From the NCBI GenBank assembly GCA_002725445.1, contig PBPD01000028.1, forward strand, positions 1-9,611: DNA of 9,611 bases, read 5' to 3'. The translations under genes and the position numbers were made by a program. The stretch is from Rickettsiales bacterium. GTDB taxonomy: Bacteria > Pseudomonadota > Alphaproteobacteria > Rickettsiales > UBA3002. Below, in pieces: positions 1 to 9,611 of this stretch (position 1 is the stretch's first letter; the number at the start of each line of letters is the position of its first letter). A model generated the notes under the pieces. It was not told the DNA's origin. It saw only the letters and a list, made by a program, of their open reading frames with translations, and searched no databases.

Positions 1-68
1 GCTTGCCGGGAAATATCATTTTGTAGTTTCACCTCATTGGCTCCCACTGTTGTCTCTGTTCCACTCAT
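1..68 (-). CDS. Start of a gene downstream of flgI, cut by the window edge
   Basis: An ATG at 66-68 on the minus strand opens a frame that stays open to the window edge. Its product begins MSGTETTVGANEVKLQNDIS and is followed by R-Q, giving 22 codons. A good ribosome binding site (AGGAG) lies 11 nt upstream, and the flgI stop codon is 68 bp upstream, so the gene probably belongs to the flgI transcript. The visible residues are too few to identify the protein. In Caulobacter and relatives, flgI is often followed by a small rod-binding protein related to the FlgJ N-terminus (annotated CheL). That is a guess from position only. Confidence 0.5.
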   Translation of the reverse strand, partial: MSGTETTVGANEVKLQNDISRQ

Positions 69-136
69 CCTTATCCGTGCTCCTAAGTCGTATCTATGTT
101 CGGTTCTTTACGCCCGTTATGGTTTCTCGTCTGCGC

Positions 137-1369
137 TTAGCGCGTTTGTATTTCGGCCTGCAAAGCGCCTGCCGCTTTAATGGTTTGCAAAATGGTAATC
201 ATATCGCGCGGGCCAACGCCCAGCGAGTTCAGACCATCCACCAGATCTTTCAGCGTCGCGCCGCTTTCCAGCACGGCCAGCTTCTCGTCGGAATTCTCGT
301 CTACTTCGATCTCGGTACGCGGCACCACCACCGTTTCAGCACCTGCAGGTGCAAATGGATTTGGCTGGCTTACTTGCGGCGTTTCTTCCACTTTCACCAC
401 CAGATTCCCTTGCGCCACTGCCACCGTGTCGATGCGCACGTTCTCGCCCATCACAATCGTGCCAGTTGCTTCATCAATCACGATGCGTGCTGGCTGGTCG
501 GTTTCCACCATCAGCTTTTCCACATCTGCCAGCAGCCCAACCACATCACCGGCATAACTTGGCGGAATCGCCACCTGCACAGTGCCCGGATCGGTCACAC
601 GCGACGTACCCGGCCCAATCTGGCGGTTGATTGCCTGACTAATACTATGCGCGGTGGCAATGTCCGGATTGCGCAATGCCATATTCAGATAGCGCATATC
701 ATTCAGCGCAAATTCAATCTCGCGCTCCACAATCGCACCGTTGGCAATAAAGCCATTGGTTGGCACGCCTTTGGTGATCGATGTCCCCGCATCGCCTTCA
801 GCCTCAAAACCACCAATGGTCACAGGGCCTTGCGCCACACTATATACATTACCATCCGCACCATAGAGCGGGGTCGCCAGCAATGTGCCACCCAGCAGGC
901 TTTTCGCATCGCCCATCGCGCCAATGTTAATGTCGATGGTGCTACCCGCACGTGAAAACGCGGGCAGACGTGCCGTCACGGTCACAGCCGCTACGTTTTT
1001 CGACTTCAGATCCGTACCGCGTGTGTTCACACCCTGACGCTCCAGAAACGCCACCAGACTTTGTTCGGTAAAACGGTTGTTACGCAGATTATCACCTGTG
1101 CCATTCAACCCTACCACCAGGCCGTAACCCAGCAGCATGTTGTCGCGGATACCTTCAAAATCCACGATATCCTTGATACGCGCCGTGTTCGCATAGGCTG
1201 GCAACGCCAAGAGCATGCCGACCATTACAGTCGCCAGCATCAGGGTTGTCAGTGTTATCATGCGTGCAATCATGCGTGCGTCCTTACTTTTCTCCAAGGC
1301 AATGGCGCGTGGTGTCATCACACGCTGTTGCGAAGTCATCGTCGTCTTACTGTTGTTTTGTGCTTGCAT
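137..1369 (-). CDS. flgI: Flagellar P-ring protein FlgI
   Basis: FlgI forms the P ring, the periplasmic bushing around the flagellar rod in the peptidoglycan layer. The frame encodes 410 residues. The mature part carries the family's hallmark opening (ARIKDIVDFEGIRDNMLLGY and on into GLVVGLNGTGD), followed by the conserved TARLPAFSRAGSTIDI-type segment and a C-terminus ending in a TI-x-AAGAL-x-AEI motif. A Sec signal peptide is visible: a hydrophobic core at about residues 37-57 and an A-Y-A cleavage site after residue 60. The start is uncertain. The ATG at 1369 has an AGAGGA site 10 nt upstream and lies about 33 nt below the predicted sigma-54 start point. The internal ATG at residue 33 (position 1273) has a better-spaced AAGGA (7 nt) and gives a 28-residue signal peptide and a 378-residue protein, close to the usual family length of about 365-375. 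Expression from the sigma-54 promoter at 1413-1428 would make it a late-class flagellar gene. Confidence 0.95.
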   Translation of the reverse strand: MQAQNNSKTTMTSQQRVMTPRAIALEKSKDARMIARMITLTTLMLATVMVGMLLALPAYANTARIKDIVDFEGIRDNMLLGYGLVVGLNGTGDNLRNNRFTEQSLVAFLERQGVNTRGTDLKSKNVAAVTVTARLPAFSRAGSTIDINIGAMGDAKSLLGGTLLATPLYGADGNVYSVAQGPVTIGGFEAEGDAGTSITKGVPTNGFIANGAIVEREIEFALNDMRYLNMALRNPDIATAHSISQAINRQIGPGTSRVTDPGTVQVAIPPSYAGDVVGLLADVEKLMVETDQPARIVIDEATGTIVMGENVRIDTVAVAQGNLVVKVEETPQVSQPNPFAPAGAETVVVPRTEIEVDENSDEKLAVLESGATLKDLVDGLNSLGVGPRDMITILQTIKAAGALQAEIQTR

Positions 1370-1412
1370 GGATATGTCATCCTCTAGCTATTTCTTTTTC
1401 CGCTTCTCTACA

Positions 1413-1428
1413 TGCGATTTACGTGCCA
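1413..1428 (-). promoter_or_regulatory. Sigma-54 (RpoN) promoter for flgI
   Basis: Read on the minus strand the site is TGGCACGTAAATCGCA. Against the sigma-54 consensus TGGCACR-N4-TTGCW it differs only in the second base of the -12 element (TCGC for TTGC). The invariant GG and GC dinucleotides are present at exactly the required 10-bp spacing. Transcription would start about 12 bp downstream, near position 1402, some 33 bp before the first flgI ATG. Sigma-54 control of mid/late flagellar genes, including flgI, is established in Caulobacter. The call here rests on the sequence match and position. Confidence 0.8.
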
Positions 1429-1493
1429 ACTTGCGGATAAATTAGAAATTATGAAAAAACAGCGATTTACCGCACTAACACACAGGTCAAACC

Positions 1494-1579
1494 TGCCGTT
1501 GGATGCGTAGGCGGCAAAAGCGAGGCCGTAAAACGGCAGAATTTGCCTAGCCAAAAATGCCACGGACGTGATTTGCCTA
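1494..1579. promoter_or_regulatory. Cluster of TTGCC/CGGCA elements, candidate FlbD-type enhancer
   Basis: This stretch lies about 65-150 bp upstream of the flgI sigma-54 promoter, the usual place for an activator enhancer. It contains TGCCG at 1494, CGGCA at 1512, the inverted repeat GCCGT-AAA-ACGGC at 1525-1537, an overlapping GGCA-GAATT-TGCC at 1535-1547, and the 9-mer ATTTGCCTA repeated exactly 30 bp apart at 1541-1549 and 1571-1579. The second 9-mer overlaps the predicted -35 box of fliX. In Caulobacter the sigma-54 activator FlbD, acting with FliX, binds ftr enhancer elements and can also repress a promoter. Assigning these elements to FlbD is inference. Confidence 0.5.
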
Positions 1580-1601
1580 TCGCCTGTGCATCCATTATAC
1601 T
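1573..1601 (+). promoter_or_regulatory. Sigma-70-like promoter for fliX
   Basis: TTGCCT (1573-1578) and TATACT (1596-1601) are separated by 17 bp and match the -35 and -10 consensus at 4/6 and 5/6 positions. The start point would fall near 1608, leaving a leader of about 45 nt before the fliX ATG. The -35 box lies inside the second ATTTGCCTA repeat, so a protein bound there would block RNA polymerase. Confidence 0.5.
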
Positions 1602-1652
1602 GTATGCAAAGAGCAGGCCATGTGGCCAACGGTGCTAGAGGCAAAGTAATCT

Positions 1653-2099
1653 ATGAAAATTTCAGGCTTTATCCCCCTGTCCAATACGGGCAAAACGGAC
1701 AAGAAAAAGAAGACTGGCAGCAGCAGTGGCGCCAGCGCTTTTTCTGGGCTGTTATCGGCTGCCGAGTCTGAATCGACAGAAGAATCCGCACCCGTTCAAA
1801 AGTCAGCGCCTGCCAGTGCATTGTCGATGCTGAGCATTCAGGAAGTCTCGGAAGACGAGGTGAATAAGCGCAAAGCGCTCAAGCAAGGCAAAATGACCCT
1901 CGACGCCCTCGAAGAAATTCGCGACGGGCTGCTCATGGGGTTTTTGCCTGCCAATGTCATTCACAACCTGGACACGCTGGTGCAACAACAACGCCGCCAG
2001 ACCAATGACCCGCGGCTCGATGCCGTGCTGGATGATATCGAGGTGCGCGCCGCCGTAGAGCTCGCCAAATTAGAAGTCGCCGCCCGAAAAAAAGGATAG
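1653..2099 (+). CDS. fliX: Flagellar assembly regulator FliX
   Basis: FliX is a small alphaproteobacterial regulator. In Caulobacter it partners the sigma-54 activator FlbD and couples early basal-body assembly to late flagellar gene expression. This protein has 148 residues, close to the Caulobacter length. Residues 1-55 are Lys/Ser-rich and likely flexible. The conserved core runs from about 56 to 148, with a helix bearing LDALEEIRDGLL (residues 83-94) and the typical C-terminal DPRLDAVLDDIEVRAAVELA block (119-138), ending in a basic tail. The ATG at 1653 has AGAGG 11 nt upstream. The gene is divergent from flgI, the arrangement described in Caulobacter, and is followed after 9 bp by a helix-turn-helix gene that probably shares its transcript. 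No flbD gene is in the window. Confidence 0.92.
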   Translation: MKISGFIPLSNTGKTDKKKKTGSSSGASAFSGLLSAAESESTEESAPVQKSAPASALSMLSIQEVSEDEVNKRKALKQGKMTLDALEEIRDGLLMGFLPANVIHNLDTLVQQQRRQTNDPRLDAVLDDIEVRAAVELAKLEVAARKKG

Positions 2100-2108
2100 T
2101 GCTACACA

Positions 2109-2645
2109 ATGGCAGTCCAGATCACACCCAAACAATCCATGCGCGCCCGCTCTTTGCTCAAATGGAACATCTACGATCTGGCCAACCGCACCCACGTACA
2201 ACCCGGCCAGATTGACCGTTTCGAAAAAGGCCTTAGCCGCCTTATGCGCCCGGACAATGACACTATTGTAAAAGCCTATAAAAAAGAAGGCATTATATTC
2301 CTTGAGAATATGGAAGTGCGCCTTGTTGATCCTTCAGATATCGAATTTGCTGAGGAGCTGTCCAGCAATGACACTGCTTCGAAAGATCGTGCAGAGGAAG
2401 GCGCAGACATTAATTTCGACGCCAAGGAAAAAACACCGCTACGCGACCGCCCATGGGTACATAGCCCTGAATATACGGGTCCTGACCGGCGCGATAAACA
2501 CAGCCAGACATATTATTCCGGCACCGAGCGCCGTCGCAACCGTAAGGACCTGCTGGAGCGTGTACGCAAAAAATATATGCAACAGGAAAACCCCGATAAT
2601 TCAGCCCAAATAGCGACTGATCAAGCGCCTGACGGCTCACAGTAA
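2109..2645 (+). CDS. XRE-like helix-turn-helix protein with twin Y-x-G-x-[DE]-R-R motifs
   Basis: The product has 178 residues. Residues 5-71 resemble the short alphaproteobacterial XRE-type DNA-binding domain: a ...MRARSLLKWNIYDLANRTHV... first helix pair, a recognition helix near QPGQIDRFEKG, and the usual tail ending in GIIFLENMEVRL. Residues 72-115 are acidic and probably disordered. The C-terminal part has two copies of an arginine motif, YTGPDRR (122-128) and YSGTERRR (136-143), then a strongly basic helix (about 144-157) and a polar tail. I know such motifs only as recurring in alphaproteobacterial proteins, without a firm function. The ATG lies 9 bp after the fliX stop with AAGGA 12 nt upstream, so it is probably co-transcribed with fliX and may regulate motility. 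That role is inference. I do not recognise a named family member. Confidence 0.8.
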   Translation: MAVQITPKQSMRARSLLKWNIYDLANRTHVQPGQIDRFEKGLSRLMRPDNDTIVKAYKKEGIIFLENMEVRLVDPSDIEFAEELSSNDTASKDRAEEGADINFDAKEKTPLRDRPWVHSPEYTGPDRRDKHSQTYYSGTERRRNRKDLLERVRKKYMQQENPDNSAQIATDQAPDGSQ

Positions 2646-2742
2646 CCTGTTGATAACTCCTTTTTCTCTCTTGCATTTGCGCCATTAATAGCGTAAAAAC
2701 GCGCCTCTTAAAGCTAGTGCAAACCAACAGTGGGCGTAAATC

Positions 2743-3162
2743 ATGGCACCTACGTTACCAAAAAACTACGAACCAACTTCCAAAGAAAAATACATGAACG
2801 AAAACCAGCAGGAATATTTTCGTCAGAAATTGCTGGCTTGGCGTCAGGAGCTTTTGGAAGACAGCCAGGAAACCCTGAATCACCTGAAGGAAGAAAACTG
2901 GCACGAGGCAGATATCGCCGATCGCGCATCGATCGAGACGGAAGCTGGCGTAGAATTGCGCACGCGTAACCGCTATCTGAAACTGATCTCCAAGATCGAT
3001 GCTGCATTGCGTCGTCTTGAAGAAGGCGAGTATGGCTATTGCGAAGAAACCGGCGAGCCTATTGGCCTGAAACGTCTGGAAGCGCGCCCTATTGCCACCT
3101 TGTCGATCGAAGCGCAAGAGCGCCACGAACGTCTGGAAAAGCAATATAGCGACGAGGATTAA
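2743..3162 (+). CDS. dksA: RNA polymerase-binding transcription factor DksA
   Basis: DksA enters the secondary channel of RNA polymerase and, with ppGpp, adjusts rRNA and amino-acid promoters. The 139-residue product has the two-helix coiled coil at about residues 20-95. The coiled-coil tip carries the functional D-x-x-D-x-A motif (D57, D60, A62). The globular end has GEYGYCEETGEPIGLKRLEA (residues 95-114) and ends in ...IEAQERHERLEKQ. Of the four zinc-binding cysteines in the E. coli protein only the first remains (C100); the others are replaced by T103, S121 and A124. This is typical of alphaproteobacterial DksA as I recall it, so it does not indicate a pseudogene. The ATG at 2743 is chosen because the LPKNYEP...MNENQQEYF extension is characteristic of the alphaproteobacterial form. 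Its Shine-Dalgarno sequence is weak, and residue 18 (position 2794) is the alternative start. Confidence 0.93.
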   Translation: MAPTLPKNYEPTSKEKYMNENQQEYFRQKLLAWRQELLEDSQETLNHLKEENWHEADIADRASIETEAGVELRTRNRYLKLISKIDAALRRLEEGEYGYCEETGEPIGLKRLEARPIATLSIEAQERHERLEKQYSDED

Positions 3163-3186
3163 TCACCTCGCCTCCGCAGAAGCGGA

Positions 3187-3215
3187 TGGACTATGCTCAC
3201 CTTTATGCTTACAAT
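3187..3215 (+). promoter_or_regulatory. Candidate sigma-70-like promoter for the PG-binding protein gene
   Basis: TGGACT (3187-3192) and TACAAT (3210-3215) are 17 bp apart, matching consensus at 4/6 and 5/6 positions. The start point would be near 3222, about 23 nt before the ATG at 3245. The -10 box falls inside the inverted repeat at 3200-3229. The 82-bp gap after dksA makes an independent promoter reasonable, but read-through from dksA is also possible. Confidence 0.35.
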
Positions 3216-3229
3216 ATTAGGCATAAAGG
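3200..3229 (+). repeat. 12-bp inverted repeat (strong hairpin) between dksA and the PG-binding gene
   Basis: CCTTTATGCTTA (3200-3211) pairs with TAGGCATAAAGG (3218-3229) around the 6-nt loop CAATAT, with a single G-U pair. No run of T follows, so it is not a classic intrinsic terminator of dksA. GGCATAA occurs twice in direct orientation, at 3220 and 3229. The arms could be an operator over the candidate promoter or a processing/terminating hairpin for the dksA mRNA. The sequence does not decide between these. Confidence 0.6.
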
Positions 3230-3244
3230 GCATAATGTGCATTT

Positions 3245-4285
3245 ATGAGCTTACCGCATAATATAACGCTGAAATTTGGCGACTCGGGCGACTCCGTTAA
3301 AGACATGCAGGCACGTTTGGTGTCGCTGGACTTTTTGGGCAGCCAACATGCCAATGGCTTTTATGACGGCAATACCGTCGCAGCGGTACGCACTTTTCAG
3401 GGCGCTAATGGCTTGCGCACCGACGGGGTCGCAGGCCCCAAAACCCTCGCCCGGCTAAACGCCGCTGGCTCCACCTTCACCGAAACCAAAGAAGCCGAAC
3501 AGGAAAAAGAAGGGCTGGACTCGTTCATGTCGATCGACCATGAGCATCAGCAACTCGAAGAAGAGCGCGCCCGCGCACAGGCCGAGGCCGATGCAAAGGC
3601 CGAAGCCGAAGCCGCCCTGCTGGCAGAGCAGCAATTGCAACAAGACGCCAGCAACACCAGTGGCAGCTCTGGCAGTAATGACAGCAAGCAAGGCAAGGCC
3701 GAGCCTGCTAAAAACGCAAACCCACAGGCACTCAATCAGGTAGATGAGCTCGCCGCCGCCGCTGGCATGGCCGCCGCCTCCCTCACCCCTAAGATGGATC
3801 AGAACATGTCGCTGGAGCACGAGGCCAACCAGCAACAGGCTGCTGAACAAGCCAGAAACGCACCAGCGCCGGACGCAGCCCCACCTGCCGCTGAAGCCGC
3901 CGCTGACAAGCCGAGCTTTGGCACCAAGGGCACGCAAATGGAAAAACCATTGCAGGATGGCAATCTGCATCAGGGTGCGGAGCAGCAAGCGCAACAAGCC
4001 GAGCAAGCCGCCGCTAATCCTGCTAACACCGCTCCTACTATGGAATCACCGCCCGCACCCGCCGCCGAACAAGCGCCTAAAGAAATGCGGTTTGACGATC
4101 CGCGTCTGCAAGCCATACATGACCGCCTGCCCGAGCCGGTGCGTCAGGAAGTGCAAAATGTGGGGCAGAATATGGCAAAGAGTGGCGTGCAACAAAGTCA
4201 GGTACCCGCCGAAATGGATATTGGCGGCCCACAACAAACCCCCGCCCGCGCGCCCGATCAACAAATCGAAGCCCAGATCGGTTAG
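3245..4285 (+). CDS. Peptidoglycan-binding domain protein with Ala/Gln-rich tail
   Basis: The product has 346 residues. Residues about 9-73 form a PG_binding_1 domain, seen from the GDSGDSVKDMQARL opening, the DG-x-x-x-x-AAVRTFQ centre and the GLRTDGVAGPKTLARL end. Residues 98-133 are a charged, Ala-rich helical stretch that could be a coiled coil. Residues 134-280 are low-complexity Ala/Gln/Pro/Ser. Residues 281-315 (RFDDPRLQAIHDRLPEPVRQ and on) look like a small ordered helical segment, followed by a Gln/Pro-rich end. There is no signal peptide, membrane segment, catalytic domain, Cys or Trp. A wall-binding domain without a Sec signal implies export by another route, release by lysis, or a cytoplasmic role. 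I do not recognise a named protein. PG_binding_1 joined to a Gln-rich C-terminus also occurs in type IV secretion effectors of Xanthomonadales, but the XVIPCD signature is not clearly present. The ATG at 3245 has only a weak, distant ribosome site (AAAGGG, 14 nt). Confidence 0.85.
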   Translation: MSLPHNITLKFGDSGDSVKDMQARLVSLDFLGSQHANGFYDGNTVAAVRTFQGANGLRTDGVAGPKTLARLNAAGSTFTETKEAEQEKEGLDSFMSIDHEHQQLEEERARAQAEADAKAEAEAALLAEQQLQQDASNTSGSSGSNDSKQGKAEPAKNANPQALNQVDELAAAAGMAAASLTPKMDQNMSLEHEANQQQAAEQARNAPAPDAAPPAAEAAADKPSFGTKGTQMEKPLQDGNLHQGAEQQAQQAEQAAANPANTAPTMESPPAPAAEQAPKEMRFDDPRLQAIHDRLPEPVRQEVQNVGQNMAKSGVQQSQVPAEMDIGGPQQTPARAPDQQIEAQIG

Positions 4286-4311
4286 TAACGCCTACTGCTT
4301 TTGTGCCCTGC

Positions 4312-5244
4312 CTATAGCGGGTCGACAGGCCCTGCAGGCACAATACGCTTAGGGTTCAGAAAGTCGTGACTGTAATAGTAATGCTGCTTGATATGATCCA
4401 GGTTCACCGTGTCGGCAATACCATCATAGCCATAAACGCGATTAAGATAGGCCGACAAATGCGGGTAGTCGGCAATGCGGCGCAGATTGCATTTGAAATG
4501 CACATAATAGACCGAATCAAACCGTATAAGCGTAGTAAACAAGCGTATGTCAGCCTCTGTCAGCTGATCTTCCACCAGCCATTCACGCCCGTCGCTCAAG
4601 CGTGACTCCAGCCAGTCAAGCGCATCGAATAATGTCACAATCGCCTTATCATACGCGTCTTGCGTGCCGGCAAATCCTACCTTATACACCCCGTTATTAA
4701 TCGCCTCATAGACGCGTTCATTCACCGCGTCGATCTCCTCCCGCAGCGCCTCAGGGTAGTAATCATCGTGATTGCCTGTCACCTCATCAAACGCACTATT
4801 AAACATGCGAATAATCTCGGACGATTCATTATTCACAATCGTCTGCTCTTTAGTGTCCCACAGCGTAGGCACCGTGACACGGCCTGAATAATCCGATTCG
4901 GCACGCTGGTAAAGCTGGTACATATAATCGTATCCGTTCAGGCGGTCACCCGTCGCCCCATCATAATCGCTGCGCAACTCCCAGCCATTATCCAGCATAT
5001 GCGGGTGCACCACATCCAAGCTGATATGCGGCTCCAGCCCTTTAAGCTTGCGCATAATCACTGCACGATGTGCCCACGGGCACGCATGCGACACATAGAG
5101 ATGGTAGCGCCCACTCTCCGGTGCAAAACGCGCGCCTTCTTCTGTGCTGATAGCATTGCGAAACACCGAATCCCAGCGTTTGAACTCCCCGTCCTCAGTT
5201 AAATACTCTGCCTGCGTCCACTCGCCTTTTACTAACTTGCCCAT
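4312..5244 (-). CDS. yqjG: Glutathionyl-hydroquinone reductase (Xi-class glutathione transferase, YqjG/PcpF family)
   Basis: Enzymes of this family use glutathione to reduce glutathionyl-hydroquinones back to hydroquinones, a cytoplasmic salvage and detoxification step. The 310-residue length is typical. The N-terminal thioredoxin-like domain carries the family motif YVSHACPWAHR with catalytic C55, the VPTLWD loop with cis-proline P126, and the glutathione-binding E140-S141. The helical C-terminal domain has the diagnostic RFDSVYYVHFKCNLRRIADY block (241-260) and the HYYYSH...NPKRIVPAGP ending. The gene follows ligA by 21 bp and is probably the last in the bamD-recN-ligA operon. AGGAG lies 14 nt before the ATG. 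The stop is 26 bp from the convergent PG-binding gene, with no terminator visible between them. The symbol follows the E. coli family member. Confidence 0.92.
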   Translation of the reverse strand: MGKLVKGEWTQAEYLTEDGEFKRWDSVFRNAISTEEGARFAPESGRYHLYVSHACPWAHRAVIMRKLKGLEPHISLDVVHPHMLDNGWELRSDYDGATGDRLNGYDYMYQLYQRAESDYSGRVTVPTLWDTKEQTIVNNESSEIIRMFNSAFDEVTGNHDDYYPEALREEIDAVNERVYEAINNGVYKVGFAGTQDAYDKAIVTLFDALDWLESRLSDGREWLVEDQLTEADIRLFTTLIRFDSVYYVHFKCNLRRIADYPHLSAYLNRVYGYDGIADTVNLDHIKQHYYYSHDFLNPKRIVPAGPVDPL

Positions 5245-5265
5245 AATACCAGCTTGTGCTCCTGC

Positions 5266-9023
<3,758 letters not shown>

Positions 9024-9611
9024 TTAGAATACCTCGTACCAGCTTTCGTCTTTGGCTCCGGCCTCGGCACGCGCCTGACCGGGATTCAGCAGTGCATAGC
9101 TATATTCGTACCACTCGCTTCCGGGATAGTTATAGCCCAGCACCGCGGCATATTTTTCGGCTTCATCGCGCACGCCCAGTTTCATATAGGCTTCCACCAG
9201 ACGGTGCAGCGCTTCAGGGATATGGCTGGTGGTCTGATATTGCTCGACCACACGCTTAAAGCGGTTGATGGAGGCCAGATACTCGTCGCGCATCAGGTAA
9301 TAGCGGCCAATCTCCATCTCCTTACCCGCCAGATGGTCTTCGGTCAGCTCCAGCTTCAGCTGTGCATCGCGCGCATAGTTGCTGTCGGGATAGCGCCCCA
9401 CCACTTCGCGCAGCGCCTGACGCGCTTCCTGCGTCATTTTCTGATCACGGCCTACATCCGATATCTGATCGTAATAGCTGAGTGCCCGCAGATAGTAGGC
9501 ATACGGCGTGCTGGGGTGGTTCGGGTGCAGTTTGGCAAAGCGCTCCAAAATACTGATGGCGGTGTCAAATTCCTGCACGCGATAGGCCGAATACGCCGCC
9601 ATGATCTGGCC
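9024..9611 (-). CDS. bamD: Outer-membrane assembly factor BamD (N-terminus cut by the window edge)
   Basis: BamD (ComL) is a lipoprotein of the BAM complex that folds beta-barrel proteins into the outer membrane. The 195 codons visible reach the natural stop and contain successive TPR-like helix pairs: the AYSAYRVQEFDTAISILERF repeat at the start, a HPSTPYAYYLRALSYYDQ pair, the KMTQEARQALREVVGRYPDS pair, the IGRYYLMRDEYLASINRFKR pair and a final EALHRLVEAYMKLG pair. The family is usually about 240-290 residues, so roughly 50-90 N-terminal residues, including the signal peptide and lipobox cysteine, lie beyond the right edge. The frame stays open to position 9611, so the internal ATG at 9602 is not the true start. 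The TAA stop abuts the recN start. Confidence 0.93.
   Translation of the reverse strand, partial: GQIMAAYSAYRVQEFDTAISILERFAKLHPNHPSTPYAYYLRALSYYDQISDVGRDQKMTQEARQALREVVGRYPDSNYARDAQLKLELTEDHLAGKEMEIGRYYLMRDEYLASINRFKRVVEQYQTTSHIPEALHRLVEAYMKLGVRDEAEKYAAVLGYNYPGSEWYEYSYALLNPGQARAEAGAKDESWYEVF
9031..9035 (-). promoter_or_regulatory. Ribosome binding site of recN inside the end of bamD
   Basis: GAGGT on the minus strand lies 7 nt before the TTG at 9021-9023, within the last codons of bamD. It is the evidence that recN starts at this TTG and is translationally coupled to bamD. Confidence 0.7.

Noticed and set aside
50..955. Long plus-strand open frame of 301 codons
   Set aside because: It lies antisense to flgI, has Arg/His-rich composition typical of a reverse-strand shadow, and resembles no family.
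1451..1510. Small plus-strand frame of 19 codons (MKKQRFTALTHRSNLPLDA) in the flgI-fliX gap
   Set aside because: It has no ribosome binding site and lies upstream of the predicted fliX start point, so it would not be in the fliX transcript.
2671..2699. Possible dksA promoter TTGCAT-N17-TAAAAA
   Set aside because: The match is only 3/6 and 4/6. The 97-bp gap before dksA probably holds a promoter, but this one is not convincing.
2691..2702. Mini-hairpin GCGT-AAAA-ACGC after the HTH gene
   Set aside because: The stem is only 4 bp and is not followed by a T-run, so it does not qualify as a terminator.
3173..3186. Hairpin TCCGC-AGAA-GCGGA just after dksA
   Set aside because: A 5-bp stem without a T-tract; too weak to call a terminator alone, though it might act together with the 3200-3229 hairpin.
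3455..4006. Minus-strand frame of 183 codons over the PG-binding gene
   Set aside because: It is a Leu/Gly-rich mirror of the Ala/Gln-rich coding strand and has no ribosome site or family resemblance.
4286..4311. Possible bidirectional terminator between the convergent PG-binding and reductase genes
   Set aside because: The 26 bp contain no inverted repeat with a T-run on either strand.

Overview
The window looks like a chromosomal segment of an alphaproteobacterium with moderate GC content. The main taxonomic marker is fliX, a flagellar regulator known only from Alphaproteobacteria, lying divergent to flgI as in Caulobacter. Supporting this are a DksA with a single cysteine in its zinc-finger region and the order bamD-recN-ligA. 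I cannot name the genus. I see no insertion sequence, phage gene, CRISPR array, tRNA or rRNA.

Left part (1-2645): a flagellar control region. flgI (P-ring protein) reads leftwards and is followed by the first 22 codons of a further gene cut by the window edge. fliX reads rightwards and is followed 9 bp later by an uncharacterised helix-turn-helix protein with two arginine-rich Y-x-G-x-[DE]-R-R motifs. The 283 bp between flgI and fliX hold a near-consensus sigma-54 promoter facing flgI, a sigma-70-like promoter facing fliX, and a cluster of TTGCC/CGGCA elements. One of these elements overlaps the fliX -35 box. This suggests a single regulator could activate flgI and repress fliX, as the FlbD/FliX system does in Caulobacter.

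Middle (2646-4311): dksA, the RNA polymerase-binding stringent-response factor, then a 346-residue protein with an N-terminal peptidoglycan-binding domain, no signal peptide and a long Ala/Gln-rich tail. A 12-bp hairpin lies between them. This second protein is the least understood product here.

Right part (4312-9611): a compact leftward operon, bamD (cut by the right edge), recN, ligA and a glutathionyl-hydroquinone reductase. The gaps are 0, 2 and 21 bp. It combines outer-membrane assembly, recombinational repair, NAD-dependent ligation and quinone detoxification. It converges on the peptidoglycan-binding gene with only 26 bp between stops.

Most of the window is conserved housekeeping and flagellar content. 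The parts worth a second look are the flgI/fliX regulatory region, the PG-binding Ala/Gln-rich protein, and the helix-turn-helix protein.
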